DNA from: Globodera rostochiensis
Taxonomy: Eukaryota > Nematoda > Chromadorea > Rhabditida > Heteroderidae
Length of the DNA stretch: 64,000 bases
Direction of reading: 5' to 3'
Assembly (NCBI GenBank): GCA_018350325.1
Contig: JAEVLN010000001.1
Location: 2,283,501-2,347,500, forward strand
Shown here: positions 21,186 to 32,700 of the stretch, one piece after another
Layout of the letters: each line of letters begins with the position of its first letter
Numbering within the stretch: the stretch's first letter is position 1
Program-made: the position numbers and the translations under genes
The notes under the pieces: model-generated
What the model was told of the DNA's origin: nothing
What the model saw: the letters and a program-made list of their open reading frames with translations, nothing else
Database searches by the model: none

Positions 21186-24100
21186 AATTGCGCCCAATTC
21201 CGGTCTGAGAATTCAAAAAACGACAGCCAACAGCAGCCAGCAGAGAGGTTACCGTACACTTTCAGTGGGAAAAAGGAATTCGTTTCAATGCAAAAAAAGA
21301 GATACCGTACCCCCTCCCCCTCCCTCCCATTGTCTCCCTATTGTTCACTGTTGCATAAATTGCGTTCAAATTGATTTGAATTTTTTGAAATTGCACAACA
21401 CAACTTCGGAATCATTTTTCGCGAATTTTTTGATCAGCAGCGATCACTGTTTTAGCATAACCAAAAATTTTCGGCATTAAATTAATTATAAAAATCAAAT
21501 TTAAAAAAATAAATTCGGCAATTATTTCTCTCGGAATGGAATTTATTTGCTGTTTTGTTTCTGTTTTGCATAAAACATACAATCGGTTGATTATTTGTCA
21601 CGACATTGTGTCAACTTTTTCATTTTCAAAAAAAAACATATCGATCGATCATCTCCTGTAGCGGCGCAGGTTGATCAGCGCGCGCATCATGTTGTTCTTG
21701 AACTCATCCATCTTCTGGAAACCGGCTGGCGATGATGAATCTGAATCTGAAAACTTTGATTCATTCTAATTTGTATTTTTTGACGATTCAAAATTATAGT
21801 TCACAATCCACCGTTGGCATTTCTGTAGATGGTTTTGAATTTTTGGGGTAAACAAAATGCAAATTTTTGGCATTCTTTCGCCAATTTTTGAATGTTTTTG
21901 TTCACGGCAGCCAGCACCTTTGATGTGCCGTTTTGCCCATGCACCGCCGTTGTTCTGGCGCCATCTTTGGCCGCCCTGCTCGCCATTGATGTCCGCCGCG
22001 TCCTGCTCCGTCTCCGTCTCCGCCCGCGCGTCCGCCGCCGCCGTCTCTGCTCGTCGCCGCCCGCCATTCTTCATCATTTGTGCCAACTTCAACATCCGTC
22101 GCGGGGGCACCAAAAAGCGCTTTTGTAGAAACAAATTTTTTCCCTCATCGTTGTCGACGGTACTGGCGCTGGGGTACGGTAGCAGCGACTCTTCCAACGT
22201 CTCGGGGTACTGTAGTGCCACGAATTCGTCCGGTTGTTGCTGTTGCTGTTGATGCTGCTGTTCGGCATGCGCACTGCCGACCAGCGAAGCGCAAAGCGTG
22301 AAGAGCACGAGAAGAAGTGCCGTAGCCCGGTGCACTTCCATTCCGATCGCCTACGGGGACAAACCAAACGATATAAAGGACAACGGATACACAAAATGCA
22401 AAAAGTGAAAATTTAAAAAAATGCCCTCGGGGGCAAATTAAGCATTTTTATGTTTCTCACCGATTTTGGCACGTTCATTATTATCCTCCTCCGCACATTT
22501 TGTGCTTTCTCAGCAGCATTCGCACATGCATCATCAAGCGCTTTTGTTGGGCCGCCACTTTTGTGCCAATTTGTCGTCAGAAAGGGCGTCATAATTTTCC
22601 CAAAAAAAATTTGTTTTGTTTTTGCCTAAATTCAAAAAATGTACACAAATGGCACAATTTTATACGGCGGCTTATTTCCTAAGGGGTTCAAAAAGCATCG
22701 GATGTGAAATTGGGGGCCAAATTTGCTCGGTAAATATTTGTTTTAGGGGGGGGTGGGACAAAATGTCTTTCTTAGGGATTGTTTTAATTACGAAAAATTT
22801 GAAAATTTGTCATCATACTGGTTAAGACGTGCGCACAATCAAAACAATTAGGGTATCCATTTTCACATGAAACGCGTTGAGATACTCAAACAAATGAAAA
22901 AGCTTTGTGACCCCCCCCCCCCCCCGGGTAATTCGACCATCCCCGCGGGGGCTCAAATTTCTGAACACAATATTCTTCTTGAATTGAAATTAGTGGGTCA
23001 ATCAAGCAAACAACCCTTTTAGCACTTTAACAAAAACAAATGAGACCACTTCCCCTGGGGGGCTTTTGGCGTTGTTCAGCGCCGTTGCCTTGAGAGGTGT
23101 TTTTTTTTTAATTTTTGTTTGAAACTTTTGTGCCCTAAGGGGACAAAATGTTTTCAAAATGTGTACACATGGAAAACACGTAATGTAAAACACGGAGAAA
23201 ATCGACCATCCCCCCTGAAGGGCTGCTCATCAAGTTTTCCTATTAATTTGCCTCTGGGGAGTTGAAGGCCTCCATCAAACTCTCGGCCCCCGAGGGGAAA
23301 TGCTCTCTACAAAAAGCCCATGTTTTTTCCTGAGAAGCTATAAAAACTCAAACAAATGAAGCAAATCCGGACCCCCGCGGGGGTCGTCGTCGTCGTCTTC
23401 TAATGACGACGATCTTTTCCCGCCCGCCCCCTCCGGGGTTGGACGGATTGTGCGTCTTCTCCAAACAATTCTGTTATTATTATAATTCCTTCACCAGTCG
23501 CCCAATTCCGGATTCCGGGCACCTCAGACAACAAACAAATGATGCCGCCCAAAAAGTTAAGCCAATGTGCTGCTTTTTGACGATAAATTTGATTTTTGGA
23601 AAAATTTTGACGGAATGCCAAATTAGCAAAAATGCGGGAAATAATTTTTTGAAACCAAATGATGCCACCAAAATTTGTTATTGCATCGTTCAGATTTTGG
23701 ATATTGGCGCAACGAAAATATTTGTTTAAAAAAAAATGTTTTCTTAAGTAAATGGCATTTGGCACAAATTTAGACTCGTTGATGATGGCACTTTACTAAA
23801 ACACTGTAAAATGTGTGGACCTGAGAGGATTATGAGAATTATTCAATTTTTGGCGTAAATTACCCCCTCCCCAGAGGGATATTTTGCCTCTAATTTTTGG
23901 AGAATTCACTAAAAAATCATAAAAAAATTGCTAAAACTGTGGTAATTGAACCCCCGCGGCGTGCGGGGCATTGCCTCCCCCCCCACTGACACCACCATTT
24001 ATGTACAAGAAATCCCCGCCGGCGTTTACGGCATTTTTGCCAATTAAAGCCGACCGCCCCGCCCCCGCCGGCGGCACAAAATTGAGGGTTTAAACTCAGC

Positions 24101-26770
24101 GCTGGAGGGTGGGAAAACGCAAGCGCCGCGTTCACCGCTTTTTTGGACAATTTTTGGTTGGGCGGCGAGGGGAATTGGCCAAATGCTCTCGCTAATGACG
24201 TTAAAAGGTTTGGGGGGGGGGGATGATGACGCGGAATTTGTGTGGTGCCAAATTGCCCTGCTGGTGCCATTGCCCCATTATTACCGTTATTGTTATTATT
24301 AGTTACCTTTCCCCCCCCCCCCCGAGGGCGGGCTGCACAACTGTCCCATTGGGCAAAATGCCATCGCCGACGACATGGCATTGGTGGAAAAGTTTTGGAC
24401 ATGGCGCCACGCCCCTTTCTTTGTTTGACTCCCCTCCTCCCGGGGACAAAACAACAATCTAATTTGTAAGCACACACACATCATCCTCATAAAATGATCT
24501 TTGGATGAATTTTTATAATTAAAATTAGCACAAGAAGCACCGCCAGCGTCACCTCCACACGCCCTCCGGCGGCGGGTTGAACAAATGCGCGGATTAAGCA
24601 AATCCCCGGGGAAAAATGTCACATGCAAAGTGCAAAATTGAAAAAGCAATTCATGAAAATTGGTGGCCAAAAAAGCCCGGAAATTTATACAAAAGTTTCG
24701 GGGGTCAAAGAAAATGCGAAAAAGTCCCCCGTTCATTTCAAAATGTTAGCTTCCGATTTGAAAGTGATGTGAAGGGTGAAGCTTTTTTGGTGCCAATTTT
24801 AACGCACAAAAAATTGGAATCCGTAGGCGGACACAAAATGAATGTTCTGTGGAAGTCCGGAGTGGGTTTATAAATGGCGCGCCTGCTGGCAATGACATTT
24901 TGCCAAAAACATCCTTTTTGTCCCCTCCGGGGGGATTGTGTTGCAACAGCACATCCTGCGCACACTTCGCTTCCGCCCGAATTGATAAGCAATTACAGCA
25001 AATACATACATTCTCTCCAGGCACGGCATATGAATGGAAATGAGGACGGATTTTTTCCCCGCGTGTGTTGATGACATTTTGTGTGCCCTTCCCCCCCGCG
25101 GGGACAAATTGGTGGGGTTAGTTTTGCAAATAATTTTTGCGTGGGTTGGATTAATATATGTTTTTATGACAGAATTGGCATTATCATCATCATCATCCGG
25201 ATGGCATAATTGGATATGTTCCGGATGAATGAAATTGAAAGCCGATGGACGGACGGACGAACGGATTGGGGACGTTTCAAATGGATAAAGAGTAGATGAA
25301 CCATCCAAACGCCGGACGACGTCGACGATGATGACACACATATTGTGAAATTGGCTCTTCCAAATGAATGAAATCGGATCTTCCGGACGATTGTGTGGGC
25401 GCGGGGGCGTGGAATTCAAACCTTTTGGAACAATTGGGGGGTCGAGATTCTCGATCAAAATCTCGAAACCGGTCCTCAAGTCCGGGCCGGGCTTTTTAGC
25501 GTGGAGGATCCAATCCAAACCATGCGGATGATGCCTAGTCGGAAGTCAAACGGTTTAAAGCATTTTTCCGAGAGGTTAAATTAGCGGAAGTACCAAATTT
25601 GGAATTCGGGCATACTTTCTTGATATTTTTTGTTGAAACCACTTAGTTTATGCTTACATTCAGGTTAAACTCACTCATTAAGCTGAGTGTCTAATAGTGC
25701 CAATAGTATTTTGTTTTGTTTATTGGACTTCAACATTTTTGTTTATGGGATGCGTTGCGGTGGGACCAGCCACTTCTTATTGTTTAAAATCTAATTTTAA
25801 ATAAATATATATTAAAAAAATTTAATTTTAACAATCATCCAAATGATTCAAACAAATTCGCTGCCGAATTTTTGTCCGGACACAAAACGGAGGGGGTAAT
25901 ATATAAAAGCCGGGGATGGCACGAAGTTTTGTGAAGCTTAAAGACCAAAGAATGAATGGAAAATGGTAAAGGAAGGGGTGCCGACGAATAAAATTTGGCG
26001 GGCATTGTCCCCGGAAGTGCGTCACATGTCCACATGTTTTCGGTTGAATGGAGACACAACGACAAGTTCAAGCAGGACAAGGAGAAACGTCCTGCTGCTG
26101 ACGTCTATGATGTGATGAATAATGGATGGTACGGAATGTGCCGCAGGAAATGCTTCTCATCTTCCGGATGGCACGGCACGTTCATTCACCTACTGCCGCC
26201 ACTGTTCCGCTCCGTTGTCCGAAATTTGCCGCCACCTTTTTCTCGTCATGCCCGCGGGGGCGTTTTGTTTGGAGTCAATTGGATAATTAAATTTGGCAGG
26301 ATGGGGCCCAAATGGCCCGGCAATGGGACGATGAAATGCCATGCCAAATGGCGGTTCAGTTGGTGAGAGAGTACATAAAAGGAGAGAGAGGCGCAGAGTC
26401 CAGTTTGGGTCAGACAAATTTAAATTTTGCCAAAAATAGGGCCGGCACCTCAAAATGGACACCACACAAAATGCCGTTGGGTTCGGGTTGGGCCAGGGCA
26501 ATTGTGGTCAATTCTTGGCATTTATATTTAATCAAAACTGGTGTCCGGCACGGGTAAAAATCGGTATAAATAAGTTCATTTAGTAAGCTTTTGAGAATGC
26601 CCGGCAGTGCCGATAAGCGTCGCTGAGAAAAATATTTTTTGAAAATTGTAAAAATTTATAAAAATTCGTTTGGCCGGCCCTAAAAATATTTTTGTTTCAA
26701 AATGGCATTTCTGATTATATTTTTGTTTTCAATTCTTTTACCGGGCATTTAAGTGGGCGGGGGCAATAGC
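20640..26770. repeat. Right-hand (better preserved) copy of the duplicated segment
   Basis: Partner of 8430-14340. It contains the last SEC14-like exons, the peptide-precursor gene and about 4.4 kb (22340-26770) in which I see no coding exon. It is rich in short GC palindromes (CCCC-GGGG type) that are reduced in the left copy. A TATATAAAAG at 25900-25909 is not followed by a recognisable gene. Confidence 0.8.
21649..22341 (-). CDS. Candidate peptide-hormone/neuropeptide precursor
   Basis: Two exons in phase (22341-21918, 21746-21649) give 173 aa. Residues 1-26 (MEVHRATALLLVLFTLCASL...) form a clear signal peptide, followed by a poly-Gln patch. Basic cleavage sites are ordered: QKR then FLVPPRR, MLKLAQMMKNG and GRRR, where Gly before RRR is a classic amidation signal; then AWAKR, followed by a 34-35 residue tail that ends MMRALINLRRYRR and the stop. 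So one amidated peptide and one longer C-terminal peptide could be released. The tail vaguely recalls NPY-like ends (NL..R.Y) but lacks Gly for amidation; that is speculation. No known family recognised. Upstream is the conserved non-coding part of the duplication. A decayed copy is at 9376-9740. Confidence 0.65.
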
Positions 26771-27567
26771 GCGGCACTTTCGCGTCCCCAGCGTTTTATT
26801 TTTGAAATTTTGCACAAATATTAAAAGCCGATTTTGCCCGTTTTGAGATAATCCCCGGGGGGCACAAGTCCACCATTTCCCTATAATCCGTTGGCATTTA
26901 AATGACATAAGAATGTGTCCTTTATGACTTTTGGATAAACAATTTGCAATAAATGCACAATTTTTCATATTAAGCCATTGAAGGCACAAAAAAAAATGAT
27001 TAAATTTTAAAGAGTTTTTGAATCAAAAAATGCACAAAAAACGTCGTTATAAAAAAAGGGTTCGTAAAGTGATTTTGACTCATTTCGGTGGCCAAAACAA
27101 TCCGAGAAAATGTTTTAAAAAAATCTATTTATAGCAACACAAAACAAAGAGAGTGCTCAACTTCAAAAGTTGCTTAGGTACTGGCTGAATAAGGTTAAGG
27201 TTTTGGGTAATTTTTTCGTACGGAGGGTGAATTTGAAATTCATACAAATTCTAACTCTACAAATTGAAAGAAAGAGGATTAAGCCGCTTCGTTAAAGGGT
27301 TGCCCCCATTAAAAACAAATAAATTTATGGGGGAACGAGTTGATGATTGGTTGTCCCCTTAAAAACAGTGTCTTGAAACAATTGAATAAATTCGAACTCA
27401 AAATTTATATCTAACAGAAGAGAGATGATCAATGGTTAAACAAAACAATCAATAAACGGGTATAATCAGAAGCAATTTGGCTAATCAGTGAAAACAAATC
27501 AAAGCAAAAAAATAAGGTTCGCCTAACAAAAAGCAACAAAAACAAAAACAAATGGAATTGTCATTTT
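22342..27567. other. Long stretch without a supported gene
   Basis: 22342-26770 is the collinear duplicated block; open segments there are broken by indels between the two copies, which argues against coding. 26771-27567 is AT-rich 3' flank of the F-box-like gene, with no feature recognised. Confidence 0.5.
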
Positions 27568-28988
27568 TCAGAAAAAAGGCCACGGCGACGGCCACAACAC
27601 GTTGAAGTCCACACTGATCATGTTGCTCTCCTCCTCCTCCCACAAATCCAAATCGTTCGGCTCGTTGGCCAACTCCGACCATTTCTGCTCATCTCTTCCA
27701 ATCGGACTCCGTTCCAACAGCCATTTGGCATGAACACCGACGTATCGAAGTGTCAGACGCTCTTGTGTCATCGAATTGTGCAGCTCAAACGGTTCAAAAG
27801 CACCCGACCAACGGTGCAGAAGACGAATGATGTAGCTGACCGGCGTGACAGCATCGATGAATGTCTAAAATTGAGATTTATTAATATGCCAAAAAAAGCA
27901 CTTTTAGACACCTTTTTGAATTGTTCCATCTTTCTGTGCTCGTGCTTCACCTCGACACCACTTTTAAACGAGAACATTTTTGGACGTCCATTTGCCCGCG
28001 GGGTGTGCAACCATTTTGACAGAGCATGGTCAGCAGGAGAAGCCCCACTATCATCCGAAACATCGGGGAAAGCATTGTACGAGTAAATCGATCTGAGATT
28101 GGCACATTCGCAGAGAACAGTCGGAGAGAGGTGACGAATGAATTGGGTGAGCTGATCAATGTCCACGTCCAATTTGGCGATGTTGCCAGAAAACAGGTGC
28201 CAAATGTTGCGAAGTGACAAGCCGCGGACTTTGCCGAAGCCATCACAACGGAAAGCGATGTCAGTAGTGTTGAAAAGGCGCTGAATGCGATGCAAAAATG
28301 CCATGGCATTTTGATCGACGTAACTGAAAAATTCAAATTAAAGATTAAAATTCATTAATCTGAAATCCAATCGCAAAAACTGAATTTATATCAATCTCTG
28401 AATGCCTTATTCTGATCGAGTTGAAGCCGACTACGCCGCTCGGAAGCGGCGACTCCGCAAATTCCATTTCTTTTTGTGGGTGGCCTGGCTTGGCGAGTTG
28501 CGCACCGGTGCCGTCCTCATTATGTCGAATCACCAGCCTCCCCAACGACCATTTGATCACCTGAAAAGGGAATTGAATTTGTTGCCAAAATTTGATCTTA
28601 TGTCTTTCCATGCCTTGAAGTGTTTGTCCATCAATGCGTCAAAGCGGGCACTGAGCGTCGCAATTTGAAGTCCGAGCTGAACAAGTCCAATGAAACGGAA
28701 CACATCGAACCAAACGTCGTCACAGACTCCGCTAAAATTGTTGTTATACGATCATTGCTAATTAATGAAAGATTTTATACTAAATTAAGAGACATTAAAG
28801 TCTCAGAGTCTTGGCCAAAATGTGCAACTTTTTCGGGGGTTTTGTCCTTAATCATTCAACAGAAGTTCTAACATTTTCGCCGAACGACGGCGCTTCCGAT
28901 TTTTAGAGAGACGTAACGATGCGAGAGGCCTTTGTTGAATTTGGTCATTCGACGAGCACTTCATCCGCTTCCTCACTGAAGCTGGCAT
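27568..28988 (-). CDS. F-box-like protein of a cyst-nematode expanded family
   Basis: Five exons in phase: 28988-28873, 28731-28614, 28560-28406, 28323-27912, 27864-27568; 365 aa. A basic N-tail (KNRKRRRSAKI) precedes an F-box-like stretch VCDDVWFDVFRFIGLVQLGL and ATLSARFDALMDKHFK. Then come KWSLGRLVI, ISYVDQNAMAFLHRIQRLFN, LRQ/LSPTVL-type repeats, KWLHTPRANGRPK, FELHNSMTQERL and KWLLERSPIGRDE. From memory this order is typical of a large Globodera/Heterodera family with an N-terminal F-box, which would recruit substrates to SCF ubiquitin ligases. Introns 2 and 3 both start with GC (AAG then GCATGG; AAG then GCATTC), chosen because they restore the family sequence. The acidic tail WEEEESN is followed by a short hydrophobic end. 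Confidence 0.8.
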
Positions 28989-29713
28989 TTTGCAATTAAC
29001 TCTTTAAAAACAATTTTGTAATATTATAAATTTGCAAAAAAAAAATTTATTCAATAAAATTTCTTCCAAAAACAATCATTCATGGATGATCTTAAAGCAG
29101 GGTTCGTTTCCACGTGAAGCCTCCGCGAGACCTGGATTTTTGTCCAGGAAATCCAATCCAGGCGTTTGTCAAATCCAGGTTCAGGATTTTTCACAGAAAT
29201 TCTTTAAAAATCAAAATTTTAATATTTTTTGCATTACTTTGAAAATTTTGGCGTTTTGTTAACCCAAAAAAATCGTTGGCGTTCTGTTATAGAGAAAAAA
29301 AAAAAATGGGTAATCGAGTTGGCTTCACCGCCACACTTCGAATCGGTTTTGATTCCGCTGCATTATATACCTATTCTGTTTGTTTATTTATTTTTCTACA
29401 TTTTTCCCATTATGTCAAATCACCAGGGGCCATAGGCTCAAAAATCTCGGAATCATGAGCCTAATGATTTTTATACAAAAAAAAAAAGGCAAACAAAAGA
29501 TGGAAGATTTGAGTTTAGTAAATGTGGTAACATTGCATTTAAATCAACAACAACAAACAGTACTTGTCAAGTTCGGGCTGTATATGGTCCGTACTTGCTG
29601 AATCGAATAACGACAATAATAGAACGGATTCATCAGAAGTTTTTTGCCTTTGAGTTTGACTCTCTCTTTGATCAGACCTTTTTATTCCAATCAAAATTGC
29701 AAAATAAGTGAAA
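28989..29713. other. Bidirectional spacer with CCAGGATT-type words
   Basis: Spacer between divergently transcribed F-box-like and transportin genes. 29130-29190 contains GACCTGGATTTTTGTCCAGG and AATCCAATCCAGG, resembling the interior of the elements at 42602 and 58629, but no paired ends are seen. Confidence 0.5.
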
Positions 29714-32700
29714 ATGAGCGACACAAATTGGCAGCCATCTTCACAGGAGCTTAACCAGGTTTTGCACAAACATTTGACACTTCCGTTTTTAGAGAATTTT
29801 TGCATTTTGCTTTTCAGATTGTTTCGCTTTTGCAATATTCACAATCGCCCGACAATCAGATGCAACAACAAGTGCAACAGGTTTTGGAGTGATTTCTCAA
29901 ATGTTATATAATTTTTTGAAGCTTTCAAGATTTTAGGTCTTAAATTCAGACAAAATTTTTCAATTTTTGGGCCATTTTTTCAGTGAACGCCGTCCCAATT
30001 TCTTAAAATTTGAGTTTTGGAAAAATCACGGTCGACAAAATGCTCCGGGATTGGAAACTCACAAATTTGATGTCCCGAAAACCACGGTTCTTTCCGTTAG
30101 GCCATTTTTGTATTTTTCATATTGCTTCCATATATGGGCAACAGACGTTTGCATTTAATAAAGACCCAACAATTATTTTGTCATGTTATGTAACCATTTA
30201 AATTAAAATTTTTAGCGGTTGGATCAACTAAATGCGCACCCAGAATTTTGTTGCTATTTGCTCTACATACTCAGCAAACTCACGGACCAAGAGGCAATTT
30301 CCTTTTTTTTTTTGATTAATTTTCATTGAATTTTGAGCCTTTTTTTGTCGGTGCTGGACAGTGTGCCATAACAACAACAACAGCAAATCGATTTTTTGTT
30401 CAGGTAGCCCATCGTTCGCTGAGCGGACTGCTGCTGAAGAACACGGTCAAGCAGAACTGGGCGAACATCCCGCAGCACATCAAGGTCTACCTGCGACGGA
30501 ACGCGTTTGCCGCCATCGGTGACCCGTCGTCGCTCGTCCGCGCGACCGTCGGCATCATTATCACCACCATTTTTTTGTATGACGGCACACAGCAATGGCC
30601 CGAGCTGTTGCCGACACTGTGCCAATTCTTAGAGCAATGCCAACAGGATGCCAATGTTGTTGAGGTGGGACATTGCGACGGTTCTGGCTGGGTACACTCA
30701 AAACCAAAATTAAATTATTAAAGAAAGAATTGGCCACTGAATCTTGCGCGATTTTTTGAGAAACTCGTGTCTTTTTAAAAAAAATTTTTTAAATTATTTT
30801 TGTTCATTTTAGGGCACCCTTGGCGCGCTGCAAAAGATTTGTGAGGACTCAGCTGACCGGCTGTCCCAGGACGAGATCAATTTGATCATTGCCAAAGTGT
30901 TGCCCTTTTCAACTCGTCGTTGTCTCGACTCCGTGCGCTCTCAGTGAGCACGGTCAACTGCATTTTGCTGGTTCAAAATGAATCGATCACCAGTGTCATT
31001 GACCCGTTCCTGGAGTGCCTGTTCAGGCTTGCCAACGACCAGGATCAGGTACCGTATCGGACAAATACCATTCTTCATTTTTGAACAAATTGATCATATT
31101 TGTTTCTATTTAAAAAATCGGATTGGTTGGTTTGTTTATGGTTTATCACAAATTTTTGTGGGGGGGGGGAAATGGAAAACGATGCATAAAGATGTTTTTA
31201 ATAGTTTTTGGATTGAACAATTCGAATCTGATTTAATTTTGGATTTTGAACCTGTTCAACAAGTTGATTTTGTTTGTTCAGGAAGTGCAAAAGCAACTGT
31301 GCCGATCGTTGACCCTGTTGCTGGAGAGTTACTTGGACAAAATTGCGCCTCAACTGCCCAACATTGCCGAGTTCATGCTGCTGCGGACACAGGACACCAA
31401 CGAGGAGACGGCGCTGGAGGCTTGCGAGTTTTGGCTGGCATTTGCCGAGAATCCGCAGATGTGCAAGGAGGTGCTGGGGCCCATCCTGTCCAAACTGTTG
31501 CCGGTGCTCGTCAAGTGCATGAAGTACACGGAGACGGACATCATTTTGTTGAAGGTGCGCAACTTGTGGACCGGTTTTGCTCATTTTATTTTTTGTGTGT
31601 TTGGGCGCCATGTCCAGTTTTGAACTCTTGTAAAAATGTACATTTGAGCATTCTGACTTACTTTGAGAAATAGACGGGTTGGGTCCGATGCAGAATTGCT
31701 GTGATTAAAAAAAAATTTTGACCGATGAATTGCTGTGATTAAAAGAAAATTCTGACCGATTCGAATTTTGCCAATTTTATATATTTGAACACGAATTGCA
31801 GGGCGATGTGGAGGACGACTCGAATGTGCCGGACCGAGTGCAGGACATCAAGCCGCGCTTCCACCGTGCCAAGACGCAGGGCGTCGTCGGCTCTTCGTCC
31901 GCGCACACGTCGCCGAACGATCTCAACGAGGCCGGATTCGGCATGCCGAACACCGCTCAGCAACAACAGCAGCGCCAGGACAGTGACGACGATGATGACG
32001 AGGAGGAGGGCGCCGGGGATGACGAGACCACCACCGAATGGAATTTGCGTGAGTTTTGAGGGGTGAATTTCGAAACATTTTCTGTCAATTTTTTGTTTAG
32101 GAAAATGTGCTGCCGCCTCGCTGGACGTTTTGTCCGGAATTTTCACTGACGCCCTCCTCGTCCATTTGTTGCCCATACTCAACGAGTCGCTGTTCTCGGA
32201 CCAATGGGAGGTGAGTGTGCCGTTGTTGATGTGTTTAGCCTATATGTTGGACAGTTTTGGTTATTTTGTTCATAATTTTTCTCCAATTTTTTTGGTGATA
32301 GCAATTTGACAAATTTTTTTTTGTTTTATTGTTTAGGTGAAGGAAAGCGGTATTTTGGCACTTGGTGCCATCGCTGAAGGCTGCATGAGTGGAATGGTGA
32401 GTTGGAAATTAGTTAACTTTTGCACATTAAAAACAAAAAATTAACCAAGTTTTTAGGCCTTGGTGCGGCTTATATTTCCTTGAAAAAACATAAAATTTTT
32501 CTTCCATAATTTTGGTGTGAATTTTTTTTTTGTCAAGACTCAGCACTTGCCCGAGCTGATCCCGTACCTGATCAAGTCCCTGCAACATCCGCGATCGCTG
32601 GTCCGCTCCATCACTTGCTGGAGCTTGTCCCGATATTGCCATTTTGTTGTGCAGGATCCGCAGGGTCAACTGTTCAACCAGTTGATCAAGGAGGTGATTT

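Noticed and set aside
24616..24873. 85-codon plus-strand open segment in the duplicated block
   Set aside because: The left copy differs here by indels that are not multiples of three, so it is not conserved as protein.
26046..26366. Open segment after a TATATAAAAG box at 25900
   Set aside because: No recognisable protein and broken in the left copy; a non-coding transcript remains possible.
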